DNA from: Novosphingobium sp. MW5
GTDB taxonomy: Bacteria; Pseudomonadota; Alphaproteobacteria; Sphingomonadales; Sphingomonadaceae
Assembly: GCA_025938935.1 (NCBI GenBank)
Contig: JAPCWB010000001.1
Location: 1,612,001-1,676,000 of the forward strand
Reading direction: 5' to 3'
DNA: 64,000 nt
The translations under genes were made by a program, and so were the position numbers. The notes under the pieces are model-generated. The model was not told the origin of the DNA. It ran no database searches and saw only the letters and a list, made by a program, of their open reading frames with translations. This document shows positions 8,044 through 17,245 of the stretch, in pieces. Position 1 is the stretch's first letter, and every line of letters begins with the position of its first letter.

Positions 8044-9357
8044 CTACTCGCCGAACACCCGGGCGAAGATCGTGTCGATCGCCTTGAAGTGGTAATCGAG
8101 GTTGAACTTGTCCTCGAGTTCCTCGGCGCTCATCACCGCGCTGACTTCCGGATCGGCTTTCAGCAGTTCGAGCAGCGAAAGCTGGCCGTCTGATTCCCAC
8201 ACCTTCATCGCGTTGCGCTGGACCAGGCGGTAGCTGGCATCGCGTTCGAGGCCCGCCTGCGTCAGTGCCAGCAGCACGCGCTGCGAGTGGACGAGGCCGC
8301 CCATCTTGTTGAGGTTCTTTTCCATCCGCTCGGGATAGATCACCAGCTTGTCGACCACGCCGGTCAGGCGGGCGAGCGCGAAGTCGAGCGTAATCGTCGC
8401 ATCGGGGCCGATGTAGCGTTCGACCGAGGAGTGCGAGATGTCGCGCTCATGCCACAGCGCCACGTTCTCCAGCGCCGGGGTAACCGCCGAACGCACCACG
8501 CGGGCGAGGCCGGTGAGGTTTTCGGTCAGCACCGGGTTGCGCTTGTGCGGCATGGCCGAGGAGCCCTTTTGGCCCGGCGAGAAGTATTCCTCCGCTTCCA
8601 GCACTTCGGTGCGCTGCAGGTGGCGGATCTCGGTGGCGAGGCGCTCGATCGACGAGGCGATGACGCCCAGCGTGGCAAAGAACATGGCATGGCGATCGCG
8701 CGGGATCACCTGGGTCGAAACCGGCTCGACCGTCAGGCCCAGCTTTTCGGCGACATATTCCTCTACCGAGGGGTCGATATTGGCAAAGGTGCCAACCGCG
8801 CCTGAAATCGCGCAGGTTGCAACTTCAGCGCGCGCGGCAACGAGGCGCGCGCGGCAGCGGGTGAACTCGGCATAGGCCTCGGCCAGCTTCTTGCCGAAAG
8901 TGGTCGGCTCGGCATGGATGCCGTGGCTGCGGCCGATGGTCGGCGTGTACTTGTGCTCATAGGCCCGGCGCTTGATCGCGGCGAGCAGGGCGTCGAGATC
9001 TTCGAGCAGCAGGTCGCTCGCCTTGGCCAGTTGCACCGAAAGCGTGGTGTCCAGCACGTCGCTGCTGGTCATGCCCTGGTGCATGAAGCGCGCTTCTGGG
9101 CCGACCTGCTGGGCGACCCAATCGAGGAAGGCGATCACGTCATGCTTGGTCACCGCCTCGATCGCGTCGATCGCCGCGACATCGATGGCGGGATTTGTCG
9201 CCCACCAGTCCCACAGCGCTTTTGCCCCCGATGGCGGAACGACGCCAAGCTCGCCCAGCTTCTGGGTGGCATGGGCCTCGATCTCGAACCAGATGCGATA
9301 GCGCGCTTCCGGCTCCCAGATCGCGGTCATCGCGGGGCGGGCGTAGCGGGGGACCAT
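8044..9357 (-). CDS. purB: Adenylosuccinate lyase
   Basis: PurB catalyses two fumarate-releasing steps of purine synthesis (SAICAR to AICAR, adenylosuccinate to AMP). The fumarase-superfamily signature GSSAMPHKRNP is present with its catalytic serine loop, as are GMTSSDVLDT and the histidine-bearing GRSHGIHAEP. The ATG at 9357 gives MVPRYARPAM, the standard start of the alphaproteobacterial protein (437 residues). The longer upstream frame adds non-conserved sequence. Confidence 0.97.
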   Translation of the reverse strand: MVPRYARPAMTAIWEPEARYRIWFEIEAHATQKLGELGVVPPSGAKALWDWWATNPAIDVAAIDAIEAVTKHDVIAFLDWVAQQVGPEARFMHQGMTSSDVLDTTLSVQLAKASDLLLEDLDALLAAIKRRAYEHKYTPTIGRSHGIHAEPTTFGKKLAEAYAEFTRCRARLVAARAEVATCAISGAVGTFANIDPSVEEYVAEKLGLTVEPVSTQVIPRDRHAMFFATLGVIASSIERLATEIRHLQRTEVLEAEEYFSPGQKGSSAMPHKRNPVLTENLTGLARVVRSAVTPALENVALWHERDISHSSVERYIGPDATITLDFALARLTGVVDKLVIYPERMEKNLNKMGGLVHSQRVLLALTQAGLERDASYRLVQRNAMKVWESDGQLSLLELLKADPEVSAVMSAEELEDKFNLDYHFKAIDTIFARVFGE

Positions 9358-9630
9358 GTTCGACTCCTGTAAGGCTTTGCGCGTGCCGCTAGGGCGCAGG
9401 GGCGCGGATGGCAAGGGCGAGGGCACGGGGAAACGTGCCGCGCGTTAATCAACTGGACACTCTGGACACAGTCCAGGGAACAAAGTCGAAGGCCCCGGAT
9501 GCAGAAACGGCCGCGCTTGCGACGCGGCCTGGCAGTGGGTTGGGTGCTGGAGCAGCGCAAGGCGCCGGGTGGTCGGGACATGGCCATCATATGTCATGCG
9601 CGCGCGATGTAGGAAACTGGCAGCCGGGGT

Positions 9631-10347
9631 TCAGGGCCAGCCGAATTGCAGTTCGGTCTCTCCGCTAGCTTCGCCGCCTGCATCAAAGCGTCGCTCGACG
9701 ATCCAGCCTTTGCCCTGGGTATCGACGGCAATCACTGTGGAGCAGCGCGTGCCGTATACCGGATCGCGGATGAACACGCCGGACAAGCGGGGTTCGGGAT
9801 CGCTTAGGTGCGTATCGACCGCTTCGCGCGCGGTTTCATCGTGCAGGGCGGCGAACAGGGGGGCAAAATACACACCATCGTCGAGCCAGCCTGAAAGCGC
9901 GGCGCAAAGCTGTTGCGCCTTGGGCCATGGCCGGTCGAAAGGGCCGTTGGAAATGCCGTGTACGCCATCAGCCAGCACGCGGTCCTCAGCAGGCCAGTTG
10001 GTGACGAAGCGCAGCCCTTCCGGCCCCGCGCAGAGCAAGTTGAACGGGTTCATCGCTGCTGTATCGCCAAGGCCATCGCCGTTCAGCCAGCCGGTCACCA
10101 GCCCGCCACGCGAAAGCCGGTCAGGCTTGGGATAGCCCTCCACACGGTGATTGGTGACGAGGGCAAAGCGGCCTGCCGCGTTCACCCCCAGCCATGTCCC
10201 GCCCGCGCGCAGGTCGCGCCCGGCGATGGTGCCGTCCTTCCACAGCGAGAGCGGCGCGGTGGGGCGTTCGTGGAACTCGTCCCGATTGGCCGCCACGACC
10301 AGCCGCCAGCGCGGATGCGCGTTCCACGCCAGCGCGGCGACACACAT
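9631..10347 (-). CDS. NRDE-family (TANGO2-like) protein
   Basis: The 238-residue product begins with Met-Cys and carries the family name motif as AANRDEFHERP near residues 19-29, followed by AGRDLRAGGTWLGVN. The family is the NRDE/TANGO2 group, an Ntn-hydrolase-like fold with Cys2 as the presumed nucleophile. Its biochemical role in bacteria is unsettled. Its ATG shares one base with the radC stop (TGATG), so the two genes are probably co-transcribed. Confidence 0.88.
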   Translation of the reverse strand: MCVAALAWNAHPRWRLVVAANRDEFHERPTAPLSLWKDGTIAGRDLRAGGTWLGVNAAGRFALVTNHRVEGYPKPDRLSRGGLVTGWLNGDGLGDTAAMNPFNLLCAGPEGLRFVTNWPAEDRVLADGVHGISNGPFDRPWPKAQQLCAALSGWLDDGVYFAPLFAALHDETAREAVDTHLSDPEPRLSGVFIRDPVYGTRCSTVIAVDTQGKGWIVERRFDAGGEASGETELQFGWP

Positions 10348-11033
10348 CAGATAAGCCCCTTCGCCTTCAGGCTGGCATGGCCATTGCGCCCGATGATCAC
10401 GTGGTCGTGCACCACCACGCCGAGCAACCGACCGGCCTCGGCAATGCGATTGGTGATTTGGATGTCGGCGCGGCTGGGTTCGGGGGAGCCTGACGGGTGG
10501 TTGTGGACGAGGATGATGGCGCCTGCGCCAAGGTCCAGCGCGCGGCGGATCACTTCGCGCGGGTGAACGGCGGCCTCGTCAATACTGCCCTCGCTCTGCA
10601 CCTCATCGGCGATCAGCTGGTTGCGCACGTCGAGGAACAGCACGCGCACCTGCTCGACAGTCAGGTGCGCCATCGCGATCGTCAGGTAATCGATCAGCGC
10701 CTGCCACGATGCCAGGATCGGACGTTCCTGCACACCGGCCTTTGCCATGCGCCGCGCGGCAACAGCGACGATCTTCATGGCGGCGGCGCTGGTTTCGCCC
10801 ATTCCGGGGTGATTGGCGAGCGTCCGCGCATCGGCGTTCAGCACCCCGGCAAGGGAACCGAAGCGGGCAATGAGCGTTCTTGCGAGGGGCTTAACGTCTT
10901 TCCTGGGGATCGCGGTCATGAGCAGGTATTCGATCACCTCATGATCGGCGAGCGCATCCTCTCCGCCGGCAACCAGGCGCGCCCTCAGCCGGGACCGGTG
11001 TCCGCTCGGGTCGTGCCCAGGCTTTGGCGCCAT
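10347..11033 (-). CDS. radC: RadC-family JAB-domain protein
   Basis: RadC-like proteins have an N-terminal helix-hairpin-helix region (here NHPGMGETSAAAMKI) and a C-terminal JAB/MPN+ domain with the metal motif LVHNHPSGSPEPSRAD, intact here. The E of the motif lies upstream in the first helix of the domain. The name implies DNA repair, but the function is not established. I take the ATG at 11033 (MAPKPGHDPSGHRSRLR). An in-frame ATG at 11099 adds 22 unconserved residues. The gene diverges from ydbH. Confidence 0.9.
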   Translation of the reverse strand: MAPKPGHDPSGHRSRLRARLVAGGEDALADHEVIEYLLMTAIPRKDVKPLARTLIARFGSLAGVLNADARTLANHPGMGETSAAAMKIVAVAARRMAKAGVQERPILASWQALIDYLTIAMAHLTVEQVRVLFLDVRNQLIADEVQSEGSIDEAAVHPREVIRRALDLGAGAIILVHNHPSGSPEPSRADIQITNRIAEAGRLLGVVVHDHVIIGRNGHASLKAKGLI

Positions 11034-11134
11034 TTCACCGCCATCAAACAGTTCACTTGTCGCCAAGGGTTCAGGTCTCCGCAAGCCCGGGGGCAGCATT
11101 GCCTTTCGATTGCCAAGCGCGCAAGTGTGAGACG

Positions 11135-14100
11135 ATGACCGACAAGGCCGATGATATTGCAGCGGAAATCGGCGAAGTGGCGGAAAAGGTCCGCCGTCGC
11201 TGGCCGCTGGTGCTCGGCATTGTCCTCGGCGTGCTGGCCATTGCGCTCGGCATCACATGGCTGAACCGCGAGCGGATTGCCGATAATGTCGTCGGCAACC
11301 AGCTGGAAAAGCTGGGCCTGCCGGGCACTTACACCATCGATTCCATCGGCCCCCGGCGTCAGGTCGTCACCAATGTCGTGATCGGCGATCCGTCACGCCC
11401 AGACCTTACCGTCGAGCGGGCCGAGGTGGAGATCGTGCCGCGCTTTGGCTGGCCCACGATCGGTGAGGTGAAGCTCGTCAAGGCACGGCTTTACGGCACT
11501 GTCCGGCAAGGCAAGGTAAGCTTCGGCACGCTGGACAAGGTGCTGTTCACTGGCAAGCAGGACACGGCATTCCGGCTGCCCGATCTCGACGTGGTGCTGG
11601 ACGATGCCCGCGCCCGGATCGACGGGGAACTGGGCGTGATCGGGGTGAAGGCGCAAGGCGCGGGCAACCTGCGTTCGGGCTTTGCCGGGGAACTCGCGGC
11701 CATTTCCGATAATCTTGCGATCAAAGGCTGCAAGGCGGGGCAGGCCACGATTTACGGCAAGCTGCGGATCAGCGGCGAGCGCCCGACCTTCAACGGGCCG
11801 CTGCGCATGGCCTCGCTTTCCTGTCCCGGCTCCGGCCTCGCCTTGCGCGATGCGGCGGTGCAGGTGGACGGCACGCTCGACAAGTCGCTGGACGGCGGGG
11901 ATTCGGCGCTGGTGCCGCGAATTGCCGCGCTGTCAATGGGCGCGAACCGGCTGGGCGGCGTGGGCGGCAAGGCCGATATTTCCTATCGCAAGCAGGCGAT
12001 GAACGCGCGATATGAGTTGACCTCTGCGTCACTCGCGACGCCTCAGCTTTCTGCCGCGAATGTTACGCTCGACGGCGCACTGCGTTCGGTTGATGGCTTC
12101 GCGAAGATCGAAAGCGACGGCAAGCTGCGCGCCGCCAACCTGCGGATGGGACAGGGGCTCGATGCCGCGCTCGCCTCTGCGCAAAAGTCTGCTGCCAAGA
12201 CGCTGGCCGAAGCGCTTCTGGGCCAGCTCCGTGGCGCACTGGCGCGCCATGCACCCGGGAGCCGGATGAACGCCGACTTCGTCTGGCGGCAAAGCGGGCA
12301 GATCACCAACCTGATCGTCCCCCAGGCGACGGTGACCGGTGGCAGCGGCGAGGTAATCCTTGGCCTGTCTCGCGTCCAACTGGTCACCGGGGGCGCTCCC
12401 GCGCCGCGGCTTGCCGGTAATTTCCAGACCGGCGGGGCAGGGATGCCGCGCATATCCGGCCAGCTTGAGCGGCGCGCTGGAGGCATGACGCTGATCCGCA
12501 TGACCATGGCCGAATATGCTGCCCGCGATGCGAGGTTGGCGATCCCGCAGATGATGCTGGCGCAGGGGCCCGACGGGACGCTCGGCTTCGTCGGCAATGC
12601 GCGGGTAAGCGGAGCGATTCCAGAGGGTTCGGTACAGAACCTTGAGCTTCCTCTCGATGGCCGCTGGGTGCCGGGGCGGAATCTCGAACTGTGGCGAGGG
12701 TGCCGCCAGATCCGCTTCAATTCGCTCACCTTTTCCGGCCTGACACTGGAGCGCGAGGCGATCGACCTTTGTCCGGGCGCGGGCGGGGCAATTGTGCGCT
12801 CCTCCGGCAGCGGCATGGCCATTGCCGCGCGAACTGTGCGGCTGGACCTCAATGGTCGGCTCAAGACCACGCCGGTGCATATCGTCAGCGGCGCGGTTAG
12901 CCTGTCGAACCCCGGCACGCTCTCCGCCGACAAGCTGGTCGTCACCATTGGGAGCAGCGCCAGCCCCACCGAATTCCGCATCGGCACCCTGCGCGCCGAT
13001 GTCGGCCAGGCCTATGACGGCACCTTTGCGCAGACCGAGGCGCGGATCGGCGCGGTGCCGCTCGACATTGTCGAAGCGCAGGGCAAGTGGCGCTTCGGCG
13101 CGGGCAAGCTGAACCTCTCGGGCGCAAGCTTCCGCCTGCTCGACCGCCAGCAGGTCGACCGGTTCGAACCGCTGATCGCGCGCGATGCCGTGCTGGAAAT
13201 GGCCGGCAATCAGATCACCGCCAGCGCCCTGATGCGCGAGCCTAAATCCGATCGCGCCATCGTTCAGGCCGATATCGCCCATGACCTGAACACCGCGATT
13301 GGCCATGCCGACCTGCTGGTGCCGGCCATCACTTTCGACGGGCGGCTTCAGCCGGACATGATAACCGCCATCGCCCGCGGCATCGTTGCCAACGCGCGCG
13401 GCATCGTGACCGGCAAGGGCCGGATCGATTGGAACGCGCGAGGAGTGACCAGCAGCGGCTCCTTCACCACCGAAGGGCTCGACCTGGCCGCGCCGTTCGG
13501 GCCGACAAAGGGCCTGTCGGGCACGGTTGTCTTCACCGACCTCCTGAACCTCGTCACCGCCCCGAACCAGAAGCTGCGGCTCGCCTCGGTCAACCCGGGC
13601 ATCGACGTGGAAGACGGGGTGCTGACTTACCAGATCAGGCCGAACCTGCAGCTCGACATCGACGGCATTGAATGGCCGTTCATGGACGGTACGCTCACCC
13701 TGCTGCCCACGCGCCTCAACCTCGGCCTTGCCGAAACGCGGCGCTATGAACTCAAGGTCGTTGGCCTAAACGCTGCGCGTTTCATCGAGCGGATGGAGAT
13801 CAACAACCTCTCCGCCACCGGTACCTTCGATGGCACCCTGCCGCTGGTGTTTGACGAGAACGGCGGGCGCGTGGTCGGCGGCCTGCTCGTGTCACGTCCG
13901 CCGGGGGGCAATGTCGCCTATGTCGGCGAACTGACCTACAAGGACCTCTCCGCGATGGGCAACTTTGCCTTCCAGGCGCTGCGCTCGATCAATTACCGCC
14001 GCATGACAATTGCCATGGATGGCGATCTTGATGGCGAGATGGTGACGCGGGTTCGCTCGGAAGGGGTTACCCAGGGAGCGGAGGCCAGCAAGAACTTCAT

Positions 14101-14365
14101 CACCAAGCAGATTGCCAAGCTGCCGCTGCAATTCAACGTCAATATCCGCGCGCCGTTCCAGAAGCTGATCGCCACGACCAGGATGCTCTACGATCCAACC
14201 GCGCTGCCCGATCCGCAGTCGCTCGGCCTGATCGATGCCAAGGGCAATCCCATTCCCGAGGCGCAGCGCAAACCAGCTGCTAGGATTCCGTCCGCAACGC
14301 CATCCCCCAGTCCGACGCCCGCTCCGCCCGGCGTTCAGCCTCCTGAAAGTGAGAACAGGCCATGA
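11135..14365 (+). CDS. ydbH: YdbH-family intermembrane lipid-transport protein (AsmA-like)
   Basis: This large (1076-residue) protein has one N-terminal membrane anchor (about residues 22-42, PLVLGIVLGVLAIALGI) and a very long periplasmic part rich in beta-strand repeats. The C-terminal region resembles the dicarboxylate-transport/YdbH domain and ends in a Pro/Ser-rich tail. In E. coli YdbH, TamB and YhdP are partly redundant bridge-like carriers of phospholipid to the outer membrane, and YdbH works with lipoprotein YnbE and periplasmic YdbL. Genes for both partners follow directly, which fixes the assignment. The ATG at 11135 is chosen because upstream codons are not family-like. Confidence 0.9.
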   Translation: MTDKADDIAAEIGEVAEKVRRRWPLVLGIVLGVLAIALGITWLNRERIADNVVGNQLEKLGLPGTYTIDSIGPRRQVVTNVVIGDPSRPDLTVERAEVEIVPRFGWPTIGEVKLVKARLYGTVRQGKVSFGTLDKVLFTGKQDTAFRLPDLDVVLDDARARIDGELGVIGVKAQGAGNLRSGFAGELAAISDNLAIKGCKAGQATIYGKLRISGERPTFNGPLRMASLSCPGSGLALRDAAVQVDGTLDKSLDGGDSALVPRIAALSMGANRLGGVGGKADISYRKQAMNARYELTSASLATPQLSAANVTLDGALRSVDGFAKIESDGKLRAANLRMGQGLDAALASAQKSAAKTLAEALLGQLRGALARHAPGSRMNADFVWRQSGQITNLIVPQATVTGGSGEVILGLSRVQLVTGGAPAPRLAGNFQTGGAGMPRISGQLERRAGGMTLIRMTMAEYAARDARLAIPQMMLAQGPDGTLGFVGNARVSGAIPEGSVQNLELPLDGRWVPGRNLELWRGCRQIRFNSLTFSGLTLEREAIDLCPGAGGAIVRSSGSGMAIAARTVRLDLNGRLKTTPVHIVSGAVSLSNPGTLSADKLVVTIGSSASPTEFRIGTLRADVGQAYDGTFAQTEARIGAVPLDIVEAQGKWRFGAGKLNLSGASFRLLDRQQVDRFEPLIARDAVLEMAGNQITASALMREPKSDRAIVQADIAHDLNTAIGHADLLVPAITFDGRLQPDMITAIARGIVANARGIVTGKGRIDWNARGVTSSGSFTTEGLDLAAPFGPTKGLSGTVVFTDLLNLVTAPNQKLRLASVNPGIDVEDGVLTYQIRPNLQLDIDGIEWPFMDGTLTLLPTRLNLGLAETRRYELKVVGLNAARFIERMEINNLSATGTFDGTLPLVFDENGGRVVGGLLVSRPPGGNVAYVGELTYKDLSAMGNFAFQALRSINYRRMTIAMDGDLDGEMVTRVRSEGVTQGAEASKNFITKQIAKLPLQFNVNIRAPFQKLIATTRMLYDPTALPDPQSLGLIDAKGNPIPEAQRKPAARIPSATPSPSPTPAPPGVQPPESENRP

Positions 14366-14412
14366 TGCATCAAGAATTGACCGGGTGCGCTTCGCTTGCG
14401 AAAGTCCCTGCC

Positions 14413-14631
14413 ATGAGCGGGTATCAAAAGGGAAAGCGGTTTCCGGGCCGACGCACACTTGCGGCGGCGGTGCTGGTGGGCGGCGTGATGGCGCTTTCCG
14501 GCTGTGTTTCGGTGGAAGCACCGGACAAGCCGATCGTCATCGAGCTTAACATCAACATCAAGCAGGAGGTCGTTTACCGTCTGGCGCAGGATGCGCAGAA
14601 GACGGTGAAGGAAAACGGAGATATTTTCTGA
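14413..14631 (+). CDS. ynbE: YnbE-family outer-membrane lipoprotein
   Basis: This small lipoprotein has a basic N-terminus, a hydrophobic segment and the lipobox LSGC. The conserved short mature part reads VIELNINIKQEV, as in YnbE. In E. coli YnbE is thought to pair with YdbH by beta-strand addition to complete the intermembrane bridge. The start could instead be the ATG at 14362, which overlaps the ydbH stop (ATGA); the inner ATG gives a more typical signal length. The stop overlaps the ydbL start (TGATG). Confidence 0.88.
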   Translation: MSGYQKGKRFPGRRTLAAAVLVGGVMALSGCVSVEAPDKPIVIELNINIKQEVVYRLAQDAQKTVKENGDIF

Positions 14632-15023
14632 TGACGCCGCGTAACAAGGTCCTTCGCAGCACGTTCGCCGCCCTCGCGGCCACCCTGCTGCTCACGTCGG
14701 TTTCGGCGCAGGCCCAGCGCGATCCCGCTTACTCCGCCGCGCGCGCGGCCGGACAGGTGGGTGAGAAGGTCGACGGCTACCTCGGCATGGTCGGCAGCCA
14801 GGGGCCCGAGATCAAGAAGCTGGTCGATGACATCAACATCAAGCGCAAGGCGGTCTACTTCGCCAAGGCGCAGGAAAAGCGTGTCACGCCGGATGAATAT
14901 GCCTTCACCACGGGCTGCATCAACATGGGCAACCTTGCCGCGGGCGAAAAGTACCAGGCGCCTGACGGTTCGTGGCAGACCAAGGGCGCTGGCCCCGCCA
15001 TCACCCATTCCAGCTGCCCGTAG
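14631..15023 (+). CDS. ydbL: YdbL-family periplasmic protein (DUF1318)
   Basis: The 130-residue product has a signal peptide (ending about AQA, residue 28) and the DUF1318 pattern: ARAAGQVGEKVDGYLG followed by DDINIKRKAVYFAKAQE. A C-terminal extension contains two cysteines (TGC and HSSC). YdbL is proposed to regulate the YdbH-YnbE interaction in the periplasm. It is the last gene of the three-gene unit and is followed by a strong terminator. Confidence 0.88.
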   Translation: MTPRNKVLRSTFAALAATLLLTSVSAQAQRDPAYSAARAAGQVGEKVDGYLGMVGSQGPEIKKLVDDINIKRKAVYFAKAQEKRVTPDEYAFTTGCINMGNLAAGEKYQAPDGSWQTKGAGPAITHSSCP

Positions 15024-15044
15024 GGCTGCAAGATTGCATTTCCG

Positions 15045-15075
15045 GGGCCTCGCCAGCAATGGCGGGGCCCTTTTT
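15045..15075 (+). terminator. Rho-independent terminator of the ydbH-ynbE-ydbL operon
   Basis: A 10-bp stem, GGGCCTCGCC / GGCGGGGCCC (one G-T pair), with an AGCAAT loop is followed by TTTTT. It lies 22 bases after the ydbL stop and before the ATP synthase operon. Confidence 0.88.
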
Positions 15076-15218
15076 CGTGAACCTCCCCGCGCATCGCGCC
15101 TGCGCTCATTCGCACATGCAGCGAGGCCGGTTGACTCAAGGGGTGCCTCTGCTAAGGGGGCGGCGCCCTCGGCGGGCAGCCGCCATTGTGCCGAACTTCC
15201 CTTCAAAAGGAGCCTGGC

Positions 15219-15540
15219 ATGACTGATGAGCCGTCCGCACGGGACCCCATTGCCGAGGATGCGCGAATCGATTCTGCTCGATGAGCGGCTAAAAGCCGCA
15301 AAAGAGCGGGAGGAAGAGCGCAACCGGCCGGCTTCGGGCACGGGCACCGATGCGAACTACCGCATGGGTTCCAAGGTGCTTTCGGAGCTTGTTGGGGGCA
15401 TCGGTGGCGGCGCGCTGATCGGATGGGTCATAGACCGGTTCGCAGGCACATCGCCCTGGGGTCTGTTGGTGATGCTGTTCCTCGGGATCATCGTCGCCTT
15501 CAGGAACATCATCCGGATTTCGAACCGGCGTCCTGACTGA
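15219..15540 (+). CDS. atpI: ATP synthase subunit I, N-terminus frameshifted
   Basis: AtpI/AtpZ-family proteins help assemble the c-ring. The conserved part (YRMGSKVLSELVGG to GTSPWGLLVMLFLGIIVAFRNI) has two membrane helices. The best start is the ATG at 15219, which has a strong AAGGAG site at 15207-15212, but that frame stops after about 20 codons. Deleting the C at 15279 joins it to the conserved frame and gives 106 residues. A weaker ATG at 15226 in the conserved frame avoids the break but yields an atypical N-terminus. It is the first gene of the F0 operon. Confidence 0.88.
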
Positions 15541-15601
15541 CGTCCCGCTAGGGGGCACAGGGGGCGGCGTTTCGCACAGTAGCAGGCAAGAGGACAGGCG
15601 C

Positions 15602-16393
15602 GTGGCAGCCGAACAGGGCAAAGTTGATCCAATGCACCAGTTCACGATCGAGCCGATGTTCGGCACCGATCACTGGCAGATTGCGGGTTATCACATCCCC
15701 TTCACCAATTCGTCGCTGTGGATGGCGATCGCCACCGTGGCGCTGTTCATCTTCGTCGCCGGCGGCATGAAGCGCCAGCTGGTGCCCGGCCGCTGGCAGA
15801 TGGCGGTCGAATCGATGACCGGTTTCATCGACAGCCTGCTCGCCGCGAACATCGGCAAGGCCGGCAAGAAGTACGTGCCCTACGTCTTCTCGATCTTCAT
15901 GTTCATCCTCTTTGCGAACGTGCTCGGCCTGCTGCCGCTGGGTCTGATCCCCGGCGTGCACCCGTTCACCTTCACCAGCCACTTCACGGCCACCGGCGTG
16001 CTCGCGATCATGAGCTTCGCCATCGTGCTGATCGTCGGCTTCTGGAAGCACAAGCTGCACTTCTTCAGCCTGTTCGTGCCGCACGGCACGCCGCTGCCGA
16101 TGATTCCGCTGATCTTCGTGATCGAACTGGTTTCCTTCCTGGTCCGCCCGTTCAGCCTCGGCCTGCGTCTCTTCGTCGCGATGATGGCCGGCCACGTCCT
16201 GCTCGAAGTGCTTTCGGGCTTCGTGATCTCGGGCATCAATGCCGGCCTCGGTATCGGCCCGGTCGTCTCGATCCTCAGCTTCGCGCTGATGGTGGCGATC
16301 TGCGCGCTCGAGATCCTGGTGGCGGGCATCCAGGCATACGTCTTCGCGCTGTTGACCTCGCTTTACATCAACGACGCCGAACACCTTCACTAA
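15602..16393 (+). CDS. atpB: ATP synthase F0 subunit a
   Basis: Subunit a forms the proton half-channels beside the c-ring. This GTG-start frame gives 263 residues with about six membrane helices. The essential arginine helix reads LVRPFSLGLRLFVAMMAGH, and ANVLGLLP is the conserved earlier helix. It follows atpI and precedes atpE, as in other Alphaproteobacteria, where F0 genes are separate from the F1 cluster. Confidence 0.97.
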   Translation: MAAEQGKVDPMHQFTIEPMFGTDHWQIAGYHIPFTNSSLWMAIATVALFIFVAGGMKRQLVPGRWQMAVESMTGFIDSLLAANIGKAGKKYVPYVFSIFMFILFANVLGLLPLGLIPGVHPFTFTSHFTATGVLAIMSFAIVLIVGFWKHKLHFFSLFVPHGTPLPMIPLIFVIELVSFLVRPFSLGLRLFVAMMAGHVLLEVLSGFVISGINAGLGIGPVVSILSFALMVAICALEILVAGIQAYVFALLTSLYINDAEHLH

Positions 16394-16443
16394 GCCGTAT
16401 ATTTTCAACCCAACACGATTTTTGAGAAAGAGGAGTTAGTCAC

Positions 16444-16671
16444 ATGGAACCTGCAAGCGCCAAGCTGATCGGTGCTGGTCTCGCTGCCATCGGCGCCGGC
16501 ATGGCCGCCATCGGCGTGGGCAACGTCTTCGGTTCGTTCCTTGAAGGCGCGCTGCGCAATCCGGGTGCTGCCGACGGCCAGCAGGGCCGCCTGTTCATCG
16601 GCTTCGCGGCTGCTGAACTTCTCGGCCTGCTCTCGTTCGTCGTCGCGATGATCCTGATCTTCGTCGCCTGA
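16444..16671 (+). CDS. atpE: ATP synthase F0 subunit c
   Basis: The 75-residue proteolipid is a two-helix hairpin. Helix 1 is glycine-rich ([18 protein letters not shown]) and the loop is RNPGA. Helix 2 contains the proton-carrying Glu in [13 protein letters not shown] clear AGGAG site precedes the ATG. The product is needed in multiple copies per complex; see the hairpin after this gene. Confidence 0.97.
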   Translation: MEPASAKLIGAGLAAIGAGMAAIGVGNVFGSFLEGALRNPGAADGQQGRLFIGFAAAELLGLLSFVVAMILIFVA

Positions 16672-16691
16672 CCTTCGATTGCCAATGACCT

Positions 16692-16719
16692 GACCGGCCG
16701 GGGCAAGCGCTCTGGCCGG
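16692..16719 (+). promoter_or_regulatory. Intergenic hairpin between atpE and the b' gene
   Basis: A 6-bp perfect stem, CCGGCC (16694-16699) with GGCCGG (16714-16719), with a 14-base loop is followed a few bases on by CCTTTTGATTTT. It looks like a weak terminator or RNA-stability element. It would fit the need for more c subunit than b/b', but the sequence shows only the hairpin. Confidence 0.4.
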
Positions 16720-16753
16720 ACAGCCTTTTGATTTTCCCGAGCGGGATCCGCCA

Positions 16754-17245
16754 ATGCCTCAGATAGCCCAGCTTGCCGAGACCTATGCCAGCCAGATCTT
16801 CTGGATGCTGGTGTTCTTCGGCATCGTATTCTTCGTCGTCGGCCGGGGCATGGTGCCCAAGGTGATGGCGACCGTCCAGGCTCGTGACAGCCAGATCGCG
16901 GCAGACCTTGCCGCTGCCGAAGCTGCCCGCACCCAGGCGGACCAGCAGGAAGAGGCCTGGCGTGTCCAGTCGAACGCCCAGCGCGCCGAAGCCCAGGCCC
17001 TGATCGCCGCGGCCAAGGCCAAGGCGGCCACGGCCACCGAAAAGAGCCTCGCCAAGGCGCAGGACAAGATCGATGCCCAGCTTGCCGAAGCGGAGGCCCG
17101 CATCGGCGCCGCCAAGGACAAGGGACTGGCCGAGGTTGCCGGTATCGCCAGCGACGCCGCCAGCCAGATCGTTTCGCGTCTGACCGGTTCCGCCGTCGAT
17201 GCCAAGCTGGCCGACAAGGCCGTGAAGGAGGCGCTCAATGCTTGA
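16754..17245 (+). CDS. ATP synthase F0 subunit b'
   Basis: The b' subunit is the second form of the peripheral-stalk b subunit found in Alphaproteobacteria and photosynthetic lineages (named atpG or atpX in some genomes). It has an N-terminal membrane helix (about residues 14-32, IFWMLVFFGIVFFVVG) and then a long Ala/Glu/Lys-rich coiled coil to residue 163. Its last eight bases overlap the start of atpF. Confidence 0.93.
   Translation: MPQIAQLAETYASQIFWMLVFFGIVFFVVGRGMVPKVMATVQARDSQIAADLAAAEAARTQADQQEEAWRVQSNAQRAEAQALIAAAKAKAATATEKSLAKAQDKIDAQLAEAEARIGAAKDKGLAEVAGIASDAASQIVSRLTGSAVDAKLADKAVKEALNA

Noticed and set aside
12029..13306. 425-codon minus-strand frame inside ydbH
   Set aside because: Antisense shadow of ydbH with no start site and no recognisable domain.
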